Shown: piece after piece, positions 53,000 through 60,674 of the stretch
Position numbering within the stretch: the stretch's first letter is position 1
How the letters are laid out: each line of letters begins with the position of its first letter
Origin: Terrabacter sp. Ter38
GTDB taxonomy: Bacteria > Actinomycetota > Actinomycetes > Actinomycetales > Dermatophilaceae
NCBI RefSeq assembly: GCF_024519435.1
Contig: NZ_JALJRZ010000001.1
Span: 558,001 to 622,000, forward strand
Direction: 5' to 3'
DNA: 64,000 bases
Position numbers and translations under genes: made by a program
The notes under the pieces: model-generated
The model's database searches: none
What the model was told of the DNA's origin: nothing
Seen by the model: the letters and a program-made list of their open reading frames with translations, nothing else

Positions 53000-53766
53000 C
53001 TGATTGCCGTCCCTGTCTGCTCTGCCGTGATGGGCGCCGGAGCGAACGACTCCGTCCCCTCATTCAACACCTCGACCGGCTCGCCCACGTACACGCCGGG
53101 CAGGCGCCACGAGCGGCGGTGCAGCTCGCACGGGCCCAGACGCGCCAGCGCGTCCATGTGCTCGGGCGCGGAGTAGCCCTTGTTGAGCGACCAGCCGTAT
53201 GCCGGGTGGTCGGCCGAGAGTGCCACCATCATGTCGTCGCGCTCGACCTTGGCCAGCACGCTCGCGGCCGCGACCGACGAACACTTCAGGTCGGCCTTGA
53301 TCATCGTCGTCACCGGCGGCGTGGTCGGCGAGGAGTCCTCGGCGAAGGCGAAGAGCCCCACCTCGGTCGGGGCCGTCAGCCAGTCGTGGTTGCCGTCGAG
53401 GATGACGAGGTCCGGCACGACCCCCAGGCCCGCCAGCGCCCGCGTCCCGGCGAGGCGCAACGCCCCCATGATGCCGATCTCGTCGATCTCGTCAGGGCTC
53501 GCGTGCCCGACGGCGTGGGCCACGGCCCAGCGCTGGATGCGCGGCACGAGGACCGTGCGAGCGCGCTCGGTCAGGAGCTTGGAGTCCTTGACGCCGATCG
53601 GCGCCGAGCGCACGGTCTCGTCGATGACGACGATGCCGACGCTGACCGGCCCGGCGAGCGCACCGCGGCCCACCTCGTCCATGCCGGCGAGGAGTCGGTG
53701 ACCGGATCGCTGCAGGGCGCGCTCGACGCGCAGCGATGGCTTCTTGGAGGGGGCGGGGCGTGCCAT
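52996..53766 (-). CDS. rnhB: Ribonuclease HII
   Basis: RNase HII removes ribonucleotides and RNA primers from DNA. The 256-residue enzyme has GMDEVGRGALAGPV with the first acidic pair, the KDSKLLTERAR segment, LVILDGNHDW with a further catalytic Asp, and TMIKADLKCSSVAAASVLAKVERD (partly quoted) with the final Asp. An N-terminal basic segment (PSKKPSLRVER) precedes the core. It lies 17 bp downstream of lepB and overlaps DUF2469. Confidence 0.95.
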   Translation of the reverse strand: MARPAPSKKPSLRVERALQRSGHRLLAGMDEVGRGALAGPVSVGIVVIDETVRSAPIGVKDSKLLTERARTVLVPRIQRWAVAHAVGHASPDEIDEIGIMGALRLAGTRALAGLGVVPDLVILDGNHDWLTAPTEVGLFAFAEDSSPTTPPVTTMIKADLKCSSVAAASVLAKVERDDMMVALSADHPAYGWSLNKGYSAPEHMDALARLGPCELHRRSWRLPGVYVGEPVEVLNEGTESFAPAPITAEQTGTAIR

Positions 53767-53783
53767 GGTGCTGCTCGAGCGGC

Positions 53784-54677
53784 TCAGCCCGCCGCGGCCT
53801 TCGTCGTCGTGGCGCTCGGCTTGCCGCTCTGGCTGGGGTTGACCGTGGCCTTCGTCGTCGGGGTCGTCGACGGCGTCGTCGGCGTCGGGACCTGCGAGAA
53901 GGTGCGCTCGGGAACGCCGAGCCACGTCACGTGGTCGATCGGCCAGACGACGAAGAGGGCGCGACCCACGATCTTGTCCATCGGCACCGAGCCCGTCGCC
54001 CCGGTGCCGTCGTCGTGCCAGCGGCTGTCCGAGGAGTCGCTGCGGTGGTCTCCCATGACCCAGACGCGCCCCGCGGGCACCGTGATGTCGAACTTCTTGC
54101 CCTCGCTCGGGTAGTCGCCGGGCTTGACGTAGGGCTCGGTGATCTCGACGCCGTTGACCTTGAGCTTGCCGGTGTCGCCGTCGGCCTGGACGTGGTCGCC
54201 CGGCAGGCCGATGACGCGCTTGATGAGGTGGTTCTCGGAGTCCTCGGGCAGCAGGCCGACGAAGACGAGGGCGTCGTGGAAGGGGCCACCGACGGTGCTG
54301 TGCTGCTCCTCGAGGTCGCCGAGCCACGGGGTGGGCACGCCGGGGTCCTCGAAGACGACGACGTCGCCGCGCTTGAGGTCGAGCGGTCCGGGCGTCAGCT
54401 TGCTGACGATGACGCGGTCGTCCTTGACGAGGGTGTTCTCCATCGACCCGGACGGGATGTAGAAGGCCTGGAAGAGCCAGGTCTTGACGACGAAGGACAG
54501 CGCCATCGCGAGCACGACGACGATGACGAGCTCCTTGACGCCGGCGAAGAGCGTGGCGCCGAAACCGCGGGGCTCGTCGTCGTAGTCGTCGTCGAGGTCG
54601 TCGTCGAGGTCACCGTCGGTGTCGTCAGCACCGCGCCCGCGCGTCGGGTCTTCGGGGCGTCCGGTGTACTGCGACAT
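53784..54677 (-). CDS. lepB: Signal peptidase I (second copy)
   Basis: The 297-residue leader peptidase cleaves Sec/Tat signal peptides outside the membrane. A very acidic cytoplasmic N-terminus (DGDLDDDLDDDYDDEP) precedes one membrane helix. The catalytic Ser78 is in YIPSGSMENT, Lys153 in LIKRVIGLPGD, and GDHRSDSSDSR is the conserved C-terminal box. A Thr/Pro/Ser-rich tail follows. It overlaps the upstream lepB gene, giving two tandem type I signal peptidases in one operon. A GTG three bases upstream is an alternative start. Confidence 0.93.
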   Translation of the reverse strand: MSQYTGRPEDPTRGRGADDTDGDLDDDLDDDYDDEPRGFGATLFAGVKELVIVVVLAMALSFVVKTWLFQAFYIPSGSMENTLVKDDRVIVSKLTPGPLDLKRGDVVVFEDPGVPTPWLGDLEEQHSTVGGPFHDALVFVGLLPEDSENHLIKRVIGLPGDHVQADGDTGKLKVNGVEITEPYVKPGDYPSEGKKFDITVPAGRVWVMGDHRSDSSDSRWHDDGTGATGSVPMDKIVGRALFVVWPIDHVTWLGVPERTFSQVPTPTTPSTTPTTKATVNPSQSGKPSATTTKAAAG

Positions 54678-55465
54678 CACTCACCATTTCGTGGGACGGA
54701 GGCAATTTGTCCTTGGTCGACCGATCCGAGCCGACCGAGCGGCCAGTATCGCACCCAAACCTTGCCGATGATGTCGTCACCCGGCACCATGCCGCCGCCC
54801 GGATCGCCGAGGTGCGCACGGGAGTCGGAGGACGAGCCGCGGTTGTCGCCCATGACCCAGAAGCGGTCGGCGGGCACCCTCACGTCGAAGGCCAGGGCGC
54901 TCGGTGTCTGGCCCGGTGCGACGTAGGGCTCGCTGACGGCGACGCCGTTGACCTCGAGCCGTCCGTCAGTCGCACAGCACCGGACGCGGTCGCCCGGCAG
55001 ACCGATGATCCGCTTGACGTAGTCGGTGGGCTGGCCCTTGCCGGCGAGGCTCTGGACGGCCTCGACGAGGGTCTGCACCATGCCGCGCTCGGGCACCCGC
55101 AGGTGGAACGCCTGGGAGGCGTCGAAGACGATGATGTCGCCGCGCTGGAGGTCGGCCGGCGTCGTGGTGCGGCTGACGAGGATCCGGTCGCCGATGAGGA
55201 GCGTGTCCTGCATCGACTCGCTCGGGATGCCGAAGGGCGTCACGAGGAAGGCCCGGACGACGACGATCGCGAGCAGGAGCAGCGCGGGGCCGAGCAGCCA
55301 CCGGTGACGTCGCGCGGCGGCATGCGCCGCGGGGGTGTGCCGGCCATCGCCGGCCCCCGACGGCGACGGCGACGTCGCGACGTCGTCCGCACACGACGAA
55401 GGCGCGGCGGACCCCGCCTGCTGGGACGTTCCGGATCGTTCCGGAACGGCCCGCTCGGGGTCCAC
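54677..55465 (-). CDS. lepB: Signal peptidase I (first copy)
   Basis: The 262-residue signal peptidase has one membrane helix (about residues 56-75), catalytic Ser84 in GIPSESMQDT, general base Lys151 in YVKRIIGLPGD and the GDNRGSSSDSR box. A Ser/Ala-rich 50-residue cytoplasmic stretch precedes the helix. It is distinct in sequence from the next gene, so the pair is old rather than a recent duplication. Both are encoded between rplS and rnhB, the standard actinobacterial setting. Confidence 0.93.
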   Translation of the reverse strand: MDPERAVPERSGTSQQAGSAAPSSCADDVATSPSPSGAGDGRHTPAAHAAARRHRWLLGPALLLLAIVVVRAFLVTPFGIPSESMQDTLLIGDRILVSRTTTPADLQRGDIIVFDASQAFHLRVPERGMVQTLVEAVQSLAGKGQPTDYVKRIIGLPGDRVRCCATDGRLEVNGVAVSEPYVAPGQTPSALAFDVRVPADRFWVMGDNRGSSSDSRAHLGDPGGGMVPGDDIIGKVWVRYWPLGRLGSVDQGQIASVPRNGE

Positions 55466-55507
55466 CGCGCCTCGCGTTACTGGACGGACGTCTGCGTCAG
55501 CAGGTCG

Positions 55508-55882
55508 TCAGCTCTTCGCGCCGGTCTTGGACGGGATGCTGTCGCGCTTCTCGCGGATCTTGGCAGCCTTGCCGCGCAGACCGCGCAGGTAGTAGAGCTT
55601 CGCGCGACGGACGTCACCGCGCGTCATGACCTCGATCTTGTCGATGACGGGGGTGTGCACCGGGAAGGTGCGCTCGACGCCGACACCGAAGGAGATCTTG
55701 CGGACCGTGAACGTCTCGCCGATGCCGCCACCGTGGCGACGGATGACGATGCCCTGGAACACCTGGACACGCGAGCGCGTGCCCTCGATGACCTTGACGT
55801 GGACCTTGAGGGTGTCGCCGGCGCGGAAGTCGGGAACGTCCGAGCGCAGCGATGCCGCGTTGATGTCGTCAAACGTGTGCAT
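55508..55882 (-). CDS. rplS: 50S ribosomal protein L19
   Basis: The 124-residue protein of the large subunit lies at the 30S-50S interface. The family pattern is complete: [40 protein letters not shown], and the C-terminal [20 protein letters not shown]. Length is normal. It starts the rplS-lepB-lepB-rnhB-DUF2469 series, with a 229-bp leader and promoter region upstream, and is separated from trmD by a divergent fetB-like gene. Confidence 0.97.
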   Translation of the reverse strand: MHTFDDINAASLRSDVPDFRAGDTLKVHVKVIEGTRSRVQVFQGIVIRRHGGGIGETFTVRKISFGVGVERTFPVHTPVIDKIEVMTRGDVRRAKLYYLRGLRGKAAKIREKRDSIPSKTGAKS

Positions 55883-56038
55883 GATGCTTCGCTTTCCTGG
55901 GTGCCACAGGCCACCTCGTCACAAAGGTGTGGGTCGCGTCCGTCGGGCCGCGTCGAGTCACCGGTGGATCTGGGTCGAACTGGTGGTGACCCGACTCCCC
56001 CTGTGGCAGGGGCCGTCGTGTGCCGGACGCAAGGAGCA

Positions 56039-56047
56039 AGTCTGCCA
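56039..56047 (-). promoter_or_regulatory. Extended -10 promoter box of rplS
   Basis: On the reverse strand the box reads TGGCAGACT, an extended -10 form (TGN plus CAGACT). It lies about 155 bp upstream of the rplS ATG, so a long leader is implied. The rpsP gene has an almost identical box, TGGCAGAAT, at a similar distance. One copy of the octamer lies in the spacer. Confidence 0.45.
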
Positions 56048-56111
56048 GAGCACACGGCATACCAGAAATCGGCAGCGGTGGCGCCGACCCTCGGTGCCCT
56101 AGCGTGGGCCC

Positions 56112-56870
56112 GTGGACGTCTCCCCGGGCTGGCCCGTGTACCTCTGTCTCGCCGTCCTGCTCGTCGTGACGCTGCTCGCCAACCGGCTGAGCGGCGTGGG
56201 TCTGGGACGCCAGTCGGCGATCGCCGGCGCCCGGGCGGTCGTCCAGCTCTCCCTCGTGGCGCTCGTCATCACCGCCGTCGTCGGGTCGCTGTGGCTGTCG
56301 TTCCTCGCCGTGGGTGCCATGTTCGCCATGGCGGTGGCGACGACGTCCAAGCGGGTCGGTGCGCCACGCACGTGGCCGTGGGCTGCGGCGGCCATGGCCT
56401 GTGGCGTCGTGCCCGTCGTCGCCATCGTGCTCGCCACGGGCGCGGTCCCGCTGACGGGGATCGCCGTGATCCCGGTCGCCGGCATCGTCATCGGCAACAC
56501 GATGACGGTGCACACGCTCGTCGGGCGGCGGACTTTCGCGGCGCTGCGCGAGGAGCACGGGCAGTACGAGGCGTCGCTGTCGCTGGGACTCACCTCGAGC
56601 CAGGCCATCGACGAGATCATCGCCCGACGGGTGCCCGAGGGCATCGTGCCGAGCCTGGACCAGGTGCGCACCTCGGGCATCGTCACGCTGCCCGGTGCCT
56701 TCATCGGCGTCATGCTCGGTGGCGGGAGTGCGGTGCAGGCGGCCACGGCACAGGTGCTCGTCCTCTTCGCCATCATGGCGACGCAGTCGATCACGGCCGG
56801 GGTGCAGGCGGCGCTGATCCGCCGTCGCCTCCTGCTCCCCACCGACCTCGGCGTGGCGCTGGTCTCCTGA
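56112..56870 (+). CDS. FetB/YbbM-type ABC transporter permease (UPF0014)
   Basis: The 252-residue membrane protein has about seven hydrophobic segments and the family motifs SAIAGARAVVQLSLVALV near the N-terminus and IVIGNTMTVHTLVG and RTSGIVTLPGAFIGVMLGG later on. FetB proteins pair with a FetA ATPase in iron homeostasis or stress tolerance. No ATPase gene lies beside it; it is a lone plus-strand gene placed between rplS and trmD. A GTG start was used. Confidence 0.85.
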   Translation: MDVSPGWPVYLCLAVLLVVTLLANRLSGVGLGRQSAIAGARAVVQLSLVALVITAVVGSLWLSFLAVGAMFAMAVATTSKRVGAPRTWPWAAAAMACGVVPVVAIVLATGAVPLTGIAVIPVAGIVIGNTMTVHTLVGRRTFAALREEHGQYEASLSLGLTSSQAIDEIIARRVPEGIVPSLDQVRTSGIVTLPGAFIGVMLGGGSAVQAATAQVLVLFAIMATQSITAGVQAALIRRRLLLPTDLGVALVS

Positions 56871-56885
56871 GGCGCCCCCGGCCCG

Positions 56886-58076
56886 TCAGTGGCGGCGGCG
56901 CTTGACGAGGGTGACCGCGCCCGGGATCGGCGCGGCCGCGTCGACGAGGCGGTAGCCGGCCTTCTTGTACATCCGCAGGTTGTCGGTGCTGCGCGCGCCC
57001 GTGTGCAGCGTGAACGTGCGTATGCCGTCCGGCGCCGTCGACTCGGCGTGCTCGAGGAGGCGTCGGCCGAGTCCACGACCCTGGAGGTCGGGGACGACGC
57101 AGAGGCGCCCGACGAACCAGTCGTCGTCGGACGCCCCCGCGCTCGTGCGGACGGCTCCGACGAGGCGGCCGCCGCTCCGTGCGACCCACGTCTGCGTCGT
57201 CCCGAGGCTCGCCCGGACGTCGTCGAGGCTCTCGTGCAGGGCCGGGACGTCGAGCGTGTCGTTGGCGACGGCCTCCTGGACCCAGCACGCACGCATGAGC
57301 ACGGCGAGCTCGGGCACGTCCCCCGGCGTCGCGGCGCTGATGACGACGTCACCGCCGTCGGGGGCGACGTGCGAGGCGTGGAGCAGGTCGGGCCGCCGCG
57401 CCGCCGTGCGTGCCAGGCGCTGCTCGTGCCGCCAGGCGGCGATGACGCCGTGGTTGCCCGAGAGGAGGACCGGCGGGACGTCGCGGCCGTTCCACGAGGC
57501 GGGCTTGGTGTAGATGGGGTACTCGAGCAGCCCGTCCTGGTGCGACTCCTCGACGAGCGACTCGGCGTTGCCGATGACGCCGGGCACGAGTCGGCCGACG
57601 GCCTCGACCATGGCGAGGACCGCCACCTCGCCGCCGTTGAGGACGTAGTCGCCGAGGCTCACGACCGATACCTCCAGCCCGAGGTCCTCTCGGGCGTGGT
57701 CGTAGACGCGCTCGTCGATGCCCTCGTAGCGTCCGCAGGCGAAGGCGAGCCACGGCTCGTCGGCGAGCTCGCGCGCGAGCGCCTGGGTGAACGGCTGCCC
57801 ACCGGGCCCCGGGACGATCAGCCGGGGCTTCGCCTGCGACGGGTTGTCCTGGGCGAGAACATGGTCGAGCGCCTCGGACCAGGGCTGGGCCTTCATGACC
57901 ATGCCGGCTCCCCCGCCGTACGGGGTGTCGTCGACGGTGCGGTGCCGGTCGTGCGTGAAGTCCCGCAGGTCGTGGACGCGGACGTCGAGGAGGCCGTCCT
58001 CGCGCGCCTTGCCGATGAGCGACAGGTCGAGCGCGGCGAGGTAGTCGGGGAAGATCGAGATGACGTCGACGCGCAT
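56886..58076 (-). CDS. trmD: tRNA (guanine37-N1)-methyltransferase fused to a C-terminal GNAT acetyltransferase domain
   Basis: Residues 1-235 are TrmD, the trefoil-knot SAM methyltransferase that makes m1G37 in t[62 protein letters not shown] and the [11 protein letters not shown] end. Residues 250-396 form a complete GNAT domain with [20 protein letters not shown] as the acetyl-CoA loop and [10 protein letters not shown] near the end. No stop or frameshift separates them. Start: the canonical ATG was used; a GTG overlapping the rimM stop, with GAGGG upstream, would add 13 residues. Confidence 0.93.
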   Translation of the reverse strand: MRVDVISIFPDYLAALDLSLIGKAREDGLLDVRVHDLRDFTHDRHRTVDDTPYGGGAGMVMKAQPWSEALDHVLAQDNPSQAKPRLIVPGPGGQPFTQALARELADEPWLAFACGRYEGIDERVYDHAREDLGLEVSVVSLGDYVLNGGEVAVLAMVEAVGRLVPGVIGNAESLVEESHQDGLLEYPIYTKPASWNGRDVPPVLLSGNHGVIAAWRHEQRLARTAARRPDLLHASHVAPDGGDVVISAATPGDVPELAVLMRACWVQEAVANDTLDVPALHESLDDVRASLGTTQTWVARSGGRLVGAVRTSAGASDDDWFVGRLCVVPDLQGRGLGRRLLEHAESTAPDGIRTFTLHTGARSTDNLRMYKKAGYRLVDAAAPIPGAVTLVKRRRH

Positions 58077-58111
58077 GGCCGGATGCGTGTCGCGACGCGG
58101 GTGGGGCACGG

Positions 58112-58639
58112 TCACTCGGTGCCCTCACGGTAGAGGTCGAAGAGGCCGGGCGGCGGATCGACGACGACGTGGTCCTCGGCGACGACGGGCACGATGCGCT
58201 TGACGAACGGGACGTAGGCCGTAACGCCGTCGGTGAGCGTGAGGACGAGCCGGTCCTGTGCGGGACCGATCTCGAGTCCGCTCACGGTGCCGACCTTCTC
58301 GCCGCTCGGGTCGCGGGCCTCGAGCCCGACGAGGTCCTCCTCGTAGAAGGCCTCGTCCTCGACCTGGGGGTTCGACTCGGGCAGCACGAGCCGCGTGCCG
58401 CGCAGGCTCTCGGCGCCGCTGCGGTCGGGGATCTCCTCGAAGGTGATGAGCCAGATGCCGCGGTGCACGCGCGTCGACGTGATGGTCAGCGTGGTGGGCA
58501 CGCCGGACCCCGGTTCGGCCTCGGTCTCGATGACGGTGCCGACCGCGAAGCGGGTCTCGGGGTCGTCGGTGTGCAGCTGGACGGTCACCTCTCCCCGCAG
58601 ACCGTGGGGCTTGCCGATGCGGGCGAGGACGACGTTCAT
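58112..58639 (-). CDS. rimM: 16S rRNA processing protein RimM
   Basis: RimM assists maturation of the 30S head near S19. The 175-residue protein has the N-terminal RimM domain ([20 protein letters not shown]) and a PRC-barrel C-terminal half ([20 protein letters not shown] and [13 protein letters not shown], with the acidic C-terminus). The ATG is preceded by AGAGGA. It is separated from khpA by a 125-bp gap with a strong hairpin and overlaps a possible upstream start of trmD. Confidence 0.95.
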   Translation of the reverse strand: MNVVLARIGKPHGLRGEVTVQLHTDDPETRFAVGTVIETEAEPGSGVPTTLTITSTRVHRGIWLITFEEIPDRSGAESLRGTRLVLPESNPQVEDEAFYEEDLVGLEARDPSGEKVGTVSGLEIGPAQDRLVLTLTDGVTAYVPFVKRIVPVVAEDHVVVDPPPGLFDLYREGTE

Positions 58640-58705
58640 GGGCCGAATCCTCTCAGGTTTGGTGGCGGTCGGAGACCCGTGCGCGAAGGTCGGACGCGGG
58701 GACAC

Positions 58706-58741
58706 GAGAGGGGCGCCCCGGTGGTCCGGGACGCCCCTCTC
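58706..58741 (-). terminator. Strong hairpin between khpA and rimM
   Basis: A 16-bp stem with one mismatch (GAGAGGGGCGCCCCGG with CCGGGACGCCCCTCTC) closes on a TGGT loop. It lies 24 bp past the khpA stop in an otherwise continuous operon, so it may partly terminate transcription or stabilise the rpsP-khpA message. Confidence 0.75.
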
Positions 58742-58764
58742 GGTGACTCTGTCAGAGTCGGCGC

Positions 58765-59007
58765 TCAGCGCACGCGGTCGGTGTCGACGATGTCGACGCG
58801 CACGTTGTTGTTGCCCGCGAGGGCGCCGACGACGGTGCGCAGTGCACTCGCCGTGCGGCCGGAGCGGCCGATGACGCGGCCGAGGTCGTCGGGGTGGACC
58901 CGGACCTCGAGCAGCTCACCGCGGCGCAGCTCCTTGCGGACCACGACGACGTCCTCGTCGTGGTCGACGATGCCCTTGACGAGGTGCTCGAGCGCCTCCT
59001 CGAGCAT
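58765..59007 (-). CDS. khpA: KH-domain RNA-binding protein KhpA
   Basis: The 80-residue protein is a single KH domain with the RNA-binding GRVIGRSGRTASALRT loop (GxxG = GRSG) in the middle and VRVDIVDTDRVR at the C-terminus. KhpA binds RNA with a partner (KhpB) and affects cell division and translation in Gram-positive bacteria. It follows rpsP with a 2-bp gap, so it is made in the same transcript. Confidence 0.93.
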   Translation of the reverse strand: MLEEALEHLVKGIVDHDEDVVVVRKELRRGELLEVRVHPDDLGRVIGRSGRTASALRTVVGALAGNNNVRVDIVDTDRVR

Positions 59008-59009
59008 GC

Positions 59010-59495
59010 TCAGGCCTCGGCCTTCGCGGCGTCGTCGCCGGCAGCCTCGGCCGGAGCCTCGGTCGCCTCGTCGGTCTTGGCCTCGTCGGCCTTGGCCTCG
59101 TCGGCCTTGGCCTCAGCCTTGGGCTCGGCCTTCTTGGCGGCCTTCTTGCGGGGCGTCTGGCCGTCGGTGCCGGCGTCGTTCTTGCCGCCGGCAGCGGCGA
59201 TCGCGGCCTCGTAGAGGTCCTTCTTCGGGGTCTTCGGCTCCTTGGTCTGGAGCTTGCCCTCGTCGACGATCTTGATGAGCGCCGCGACGGCCTCGGTCGG
59301 CTGCGCGCCCTGGCCGAGCCAGTAGTGCGCGCGCTCGATGTCGATGTCGATGAGCGACGGCTGCTCGGTGGGGTGGTACTTGCCGATCTCCTCGATGGCA
59401 CGGCCGTCGCGCTTGGTGCGCGAGTCCATGACGACGACGCGGTAGAACGGTGCACGGATCTTGCCCATGCGCTTCAGACGGATCTTGACTGCCAT
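59010..59495 (-). CDS. rpsP: 30S ribosomal protein S16 with Lys/Glu/Ala-rich C-terminal extension
   Basis: The S16 core (about residues 1-85) is clear: [39 protein letters not shown] and [15 protein letters not shown]. About 75 further residues are low-complexity, with repeated KADEAK-like and AEA units, giving 161 residues against 82 in E. coli. The extension resembles that on S2 in this window. It begins the rpsP-khpA-rimM-trmD series, with a putative extended -10 promoter about 125 bp upstream. Confidence 0.97.
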   Translation of the reverse strand: MAVKIRLKRMGKIRAPFYRVVVMDSRTKRDGRAIEEIGKYHPTEQPSLIDIDIERAHYWLGQGAQPTEAVAALIKIVDEGKLQTKEPKTPKKDLYEAAIAAAGGKNDAGTDGQTPRKKAAKKAEPKAEAKADEAKADEAKTDEATEAPAEAAGDDAAKAEA

Positions 59496-59616
59496 GGTGG
59501 CGGTCTCCTCAACCAGTAGTGAGCGCGGCGAGACCGGCTGGGTTCAGCCGGGGTGCCGACGCTCGGTGTGTAGGCGTCCGGTCCAGCCTGGAGCGGCCGG
59601 ACGGGTACAGCCCTCC

Positions 59617-59625
59617 ATTCTGCCA
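59617..59625 (-). promoter_or_regulatory. Extended -10 promoter box of rpsP
   Basis: The reverse strand reads TGGCAGAAT, an extended -10 form (TGN plus CAGAAT), located about 120 bp upstream of the rpsP ATG. It matches the rplS box in eight of nine positions. No convincing -35 lies 17 bp upstream, which is consistent with an extended -10 promoter. Confidence 0.45.
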
Positions 59626-59711
59626 GACCCGAAGGGGTGCTCCGGACACGCACCCCGCAGTGAGCGAAGGCGCCCGATCCGTCCGCCCGGTGGCGTATGC
59701 CGTCCGCACCC

Positions 59712-60674
59712 TCAGGCGTGGGCCGCGTGGGCCGCGTGGGCCGCGCGGACGGCGAGGGCGTGGCGCACGACCTCGCGACGGGACACGTCGGTGGCGCCCT
59801 CGAGGACCGGCACTCCGGCGGGCTCGAAGCCCGCGCGGGCCAGGCCCATCCGCAGCTCCGGGGCACCGAGCCGGCACTCGACGACCCCGCCGACGGGTGA
59901 GACTCGGAGCAGCTCGAAGAGCGTCGCCGTGCTCTCGACGACGGACGCGGAGTAGAGCGGGATCCCGAGCTCGGCTGCCAGGGCCGAGGCGAGGCTCGTG
60001 CCGCCGTAGGCGCCGAAGGCCGTGGACCCCGAACCGCTCACGACGCAGGCGATGCGGCGGTGCCCGTGCGGTCGGTAGGGCACGGCCGGCCAGTCGGTGG
60101 ACAGCAGGGTGAAGCGGTCGTGGTCGCGCCAATCCCGCCGCCCGTCGATGCCGGGCAGGTGCAGGAAGTCGCGCGAGAAGCCCTCGTGGACGAAGCCGAG
60201 CGAGCGCACGAGCCCGGCCGAGCGATGGTTGGCCGGCTGGATGTTCGCCTCGACGCGGTGCAGGCCCATCCCGTGCGGCTGGTCGGCGAAGACGACGTCG
60301 AGCGTGAGACGCACGCCCTCGACGAAGAGCCCGCGGCCGGCATACGGGTCGTAGGAGTCGTAGCCCACGGTCGCGCTGCGGAAGGCCCCCTCGACGACGT
60401 TCGCGACGTTGATCCGCCCGACGAGGCCGTGCGAGCCCTCGGGGTCGAGCGCGTGCACCATGAAGGTCCGGTAGGTCGGCGACTGGTTGTCGATGACGAC
60501 CGGGAGGTTGTGCGGGTTCGGCATCGCGAAGTCCGCGAGGCGCCGTTCCGAGAGGGTCACGGCTGCGGCATACGACTCGATGTCGGCCGTCGACGGGGGA
60601 CGCACCTCCACGCGCTCTCCCACGGCGCTGAGGGGCGGCTCGTCGGCGGCGGGCTCGGGCCGGTGCTCAGACGA
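59712..60674 (-). CDS. GNAT family acetyltransferase (RimJ/RimL-like) with unrecognised C-terminal domain
   Basis: Residues about 18-195 form a RimJ/RimL-type GNAT domain with RVEVRPPSTADIESYAAAVT at the start and HRVEANIQPANHRSAGLVRSLGF as the acetyl-CoA site. The remaining 120 residues (CVVSGSGSTAFGAYGGTSLA onward, ending in RREVVRHALA) are not recognised. The C-terminus is a short AAH repeat coded by tandem 9-bp units. Start uncertain: a TTG with GAGG upstream that overlaps the amidohydrolase stop is used; a GTG 51 bp further in is the alternative. Confidence 0.75.
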   Translation of the reverse strand, partial: SSEHRPEPAADEPPLSAVGERVEVRPPSTADIESYAAAVTLSERRLADFAMPNPHNLPVVIDNQSPTYRTFMVHALDPEGSHGLVGRINVANVVEGAFRSATVGYDSYDPYAGRGLFVEGVRLTLDVVFADQPHGMGLHRVEANIQPANHRSAGLVRSLGFVHEGFSRDFLHLPGIDGRRDWRDHDRFTLLSTDWPAVPYRPHGHRRIACVVSGSGSTAFGAYGGTSLASALAAELGIPLYSASVVESTATLFELLRVSPVGGVVECRLGAPELRMGLARAGFEPAGVPVLEGATDVSRREVVRHALAVRAAHAAHAAHA

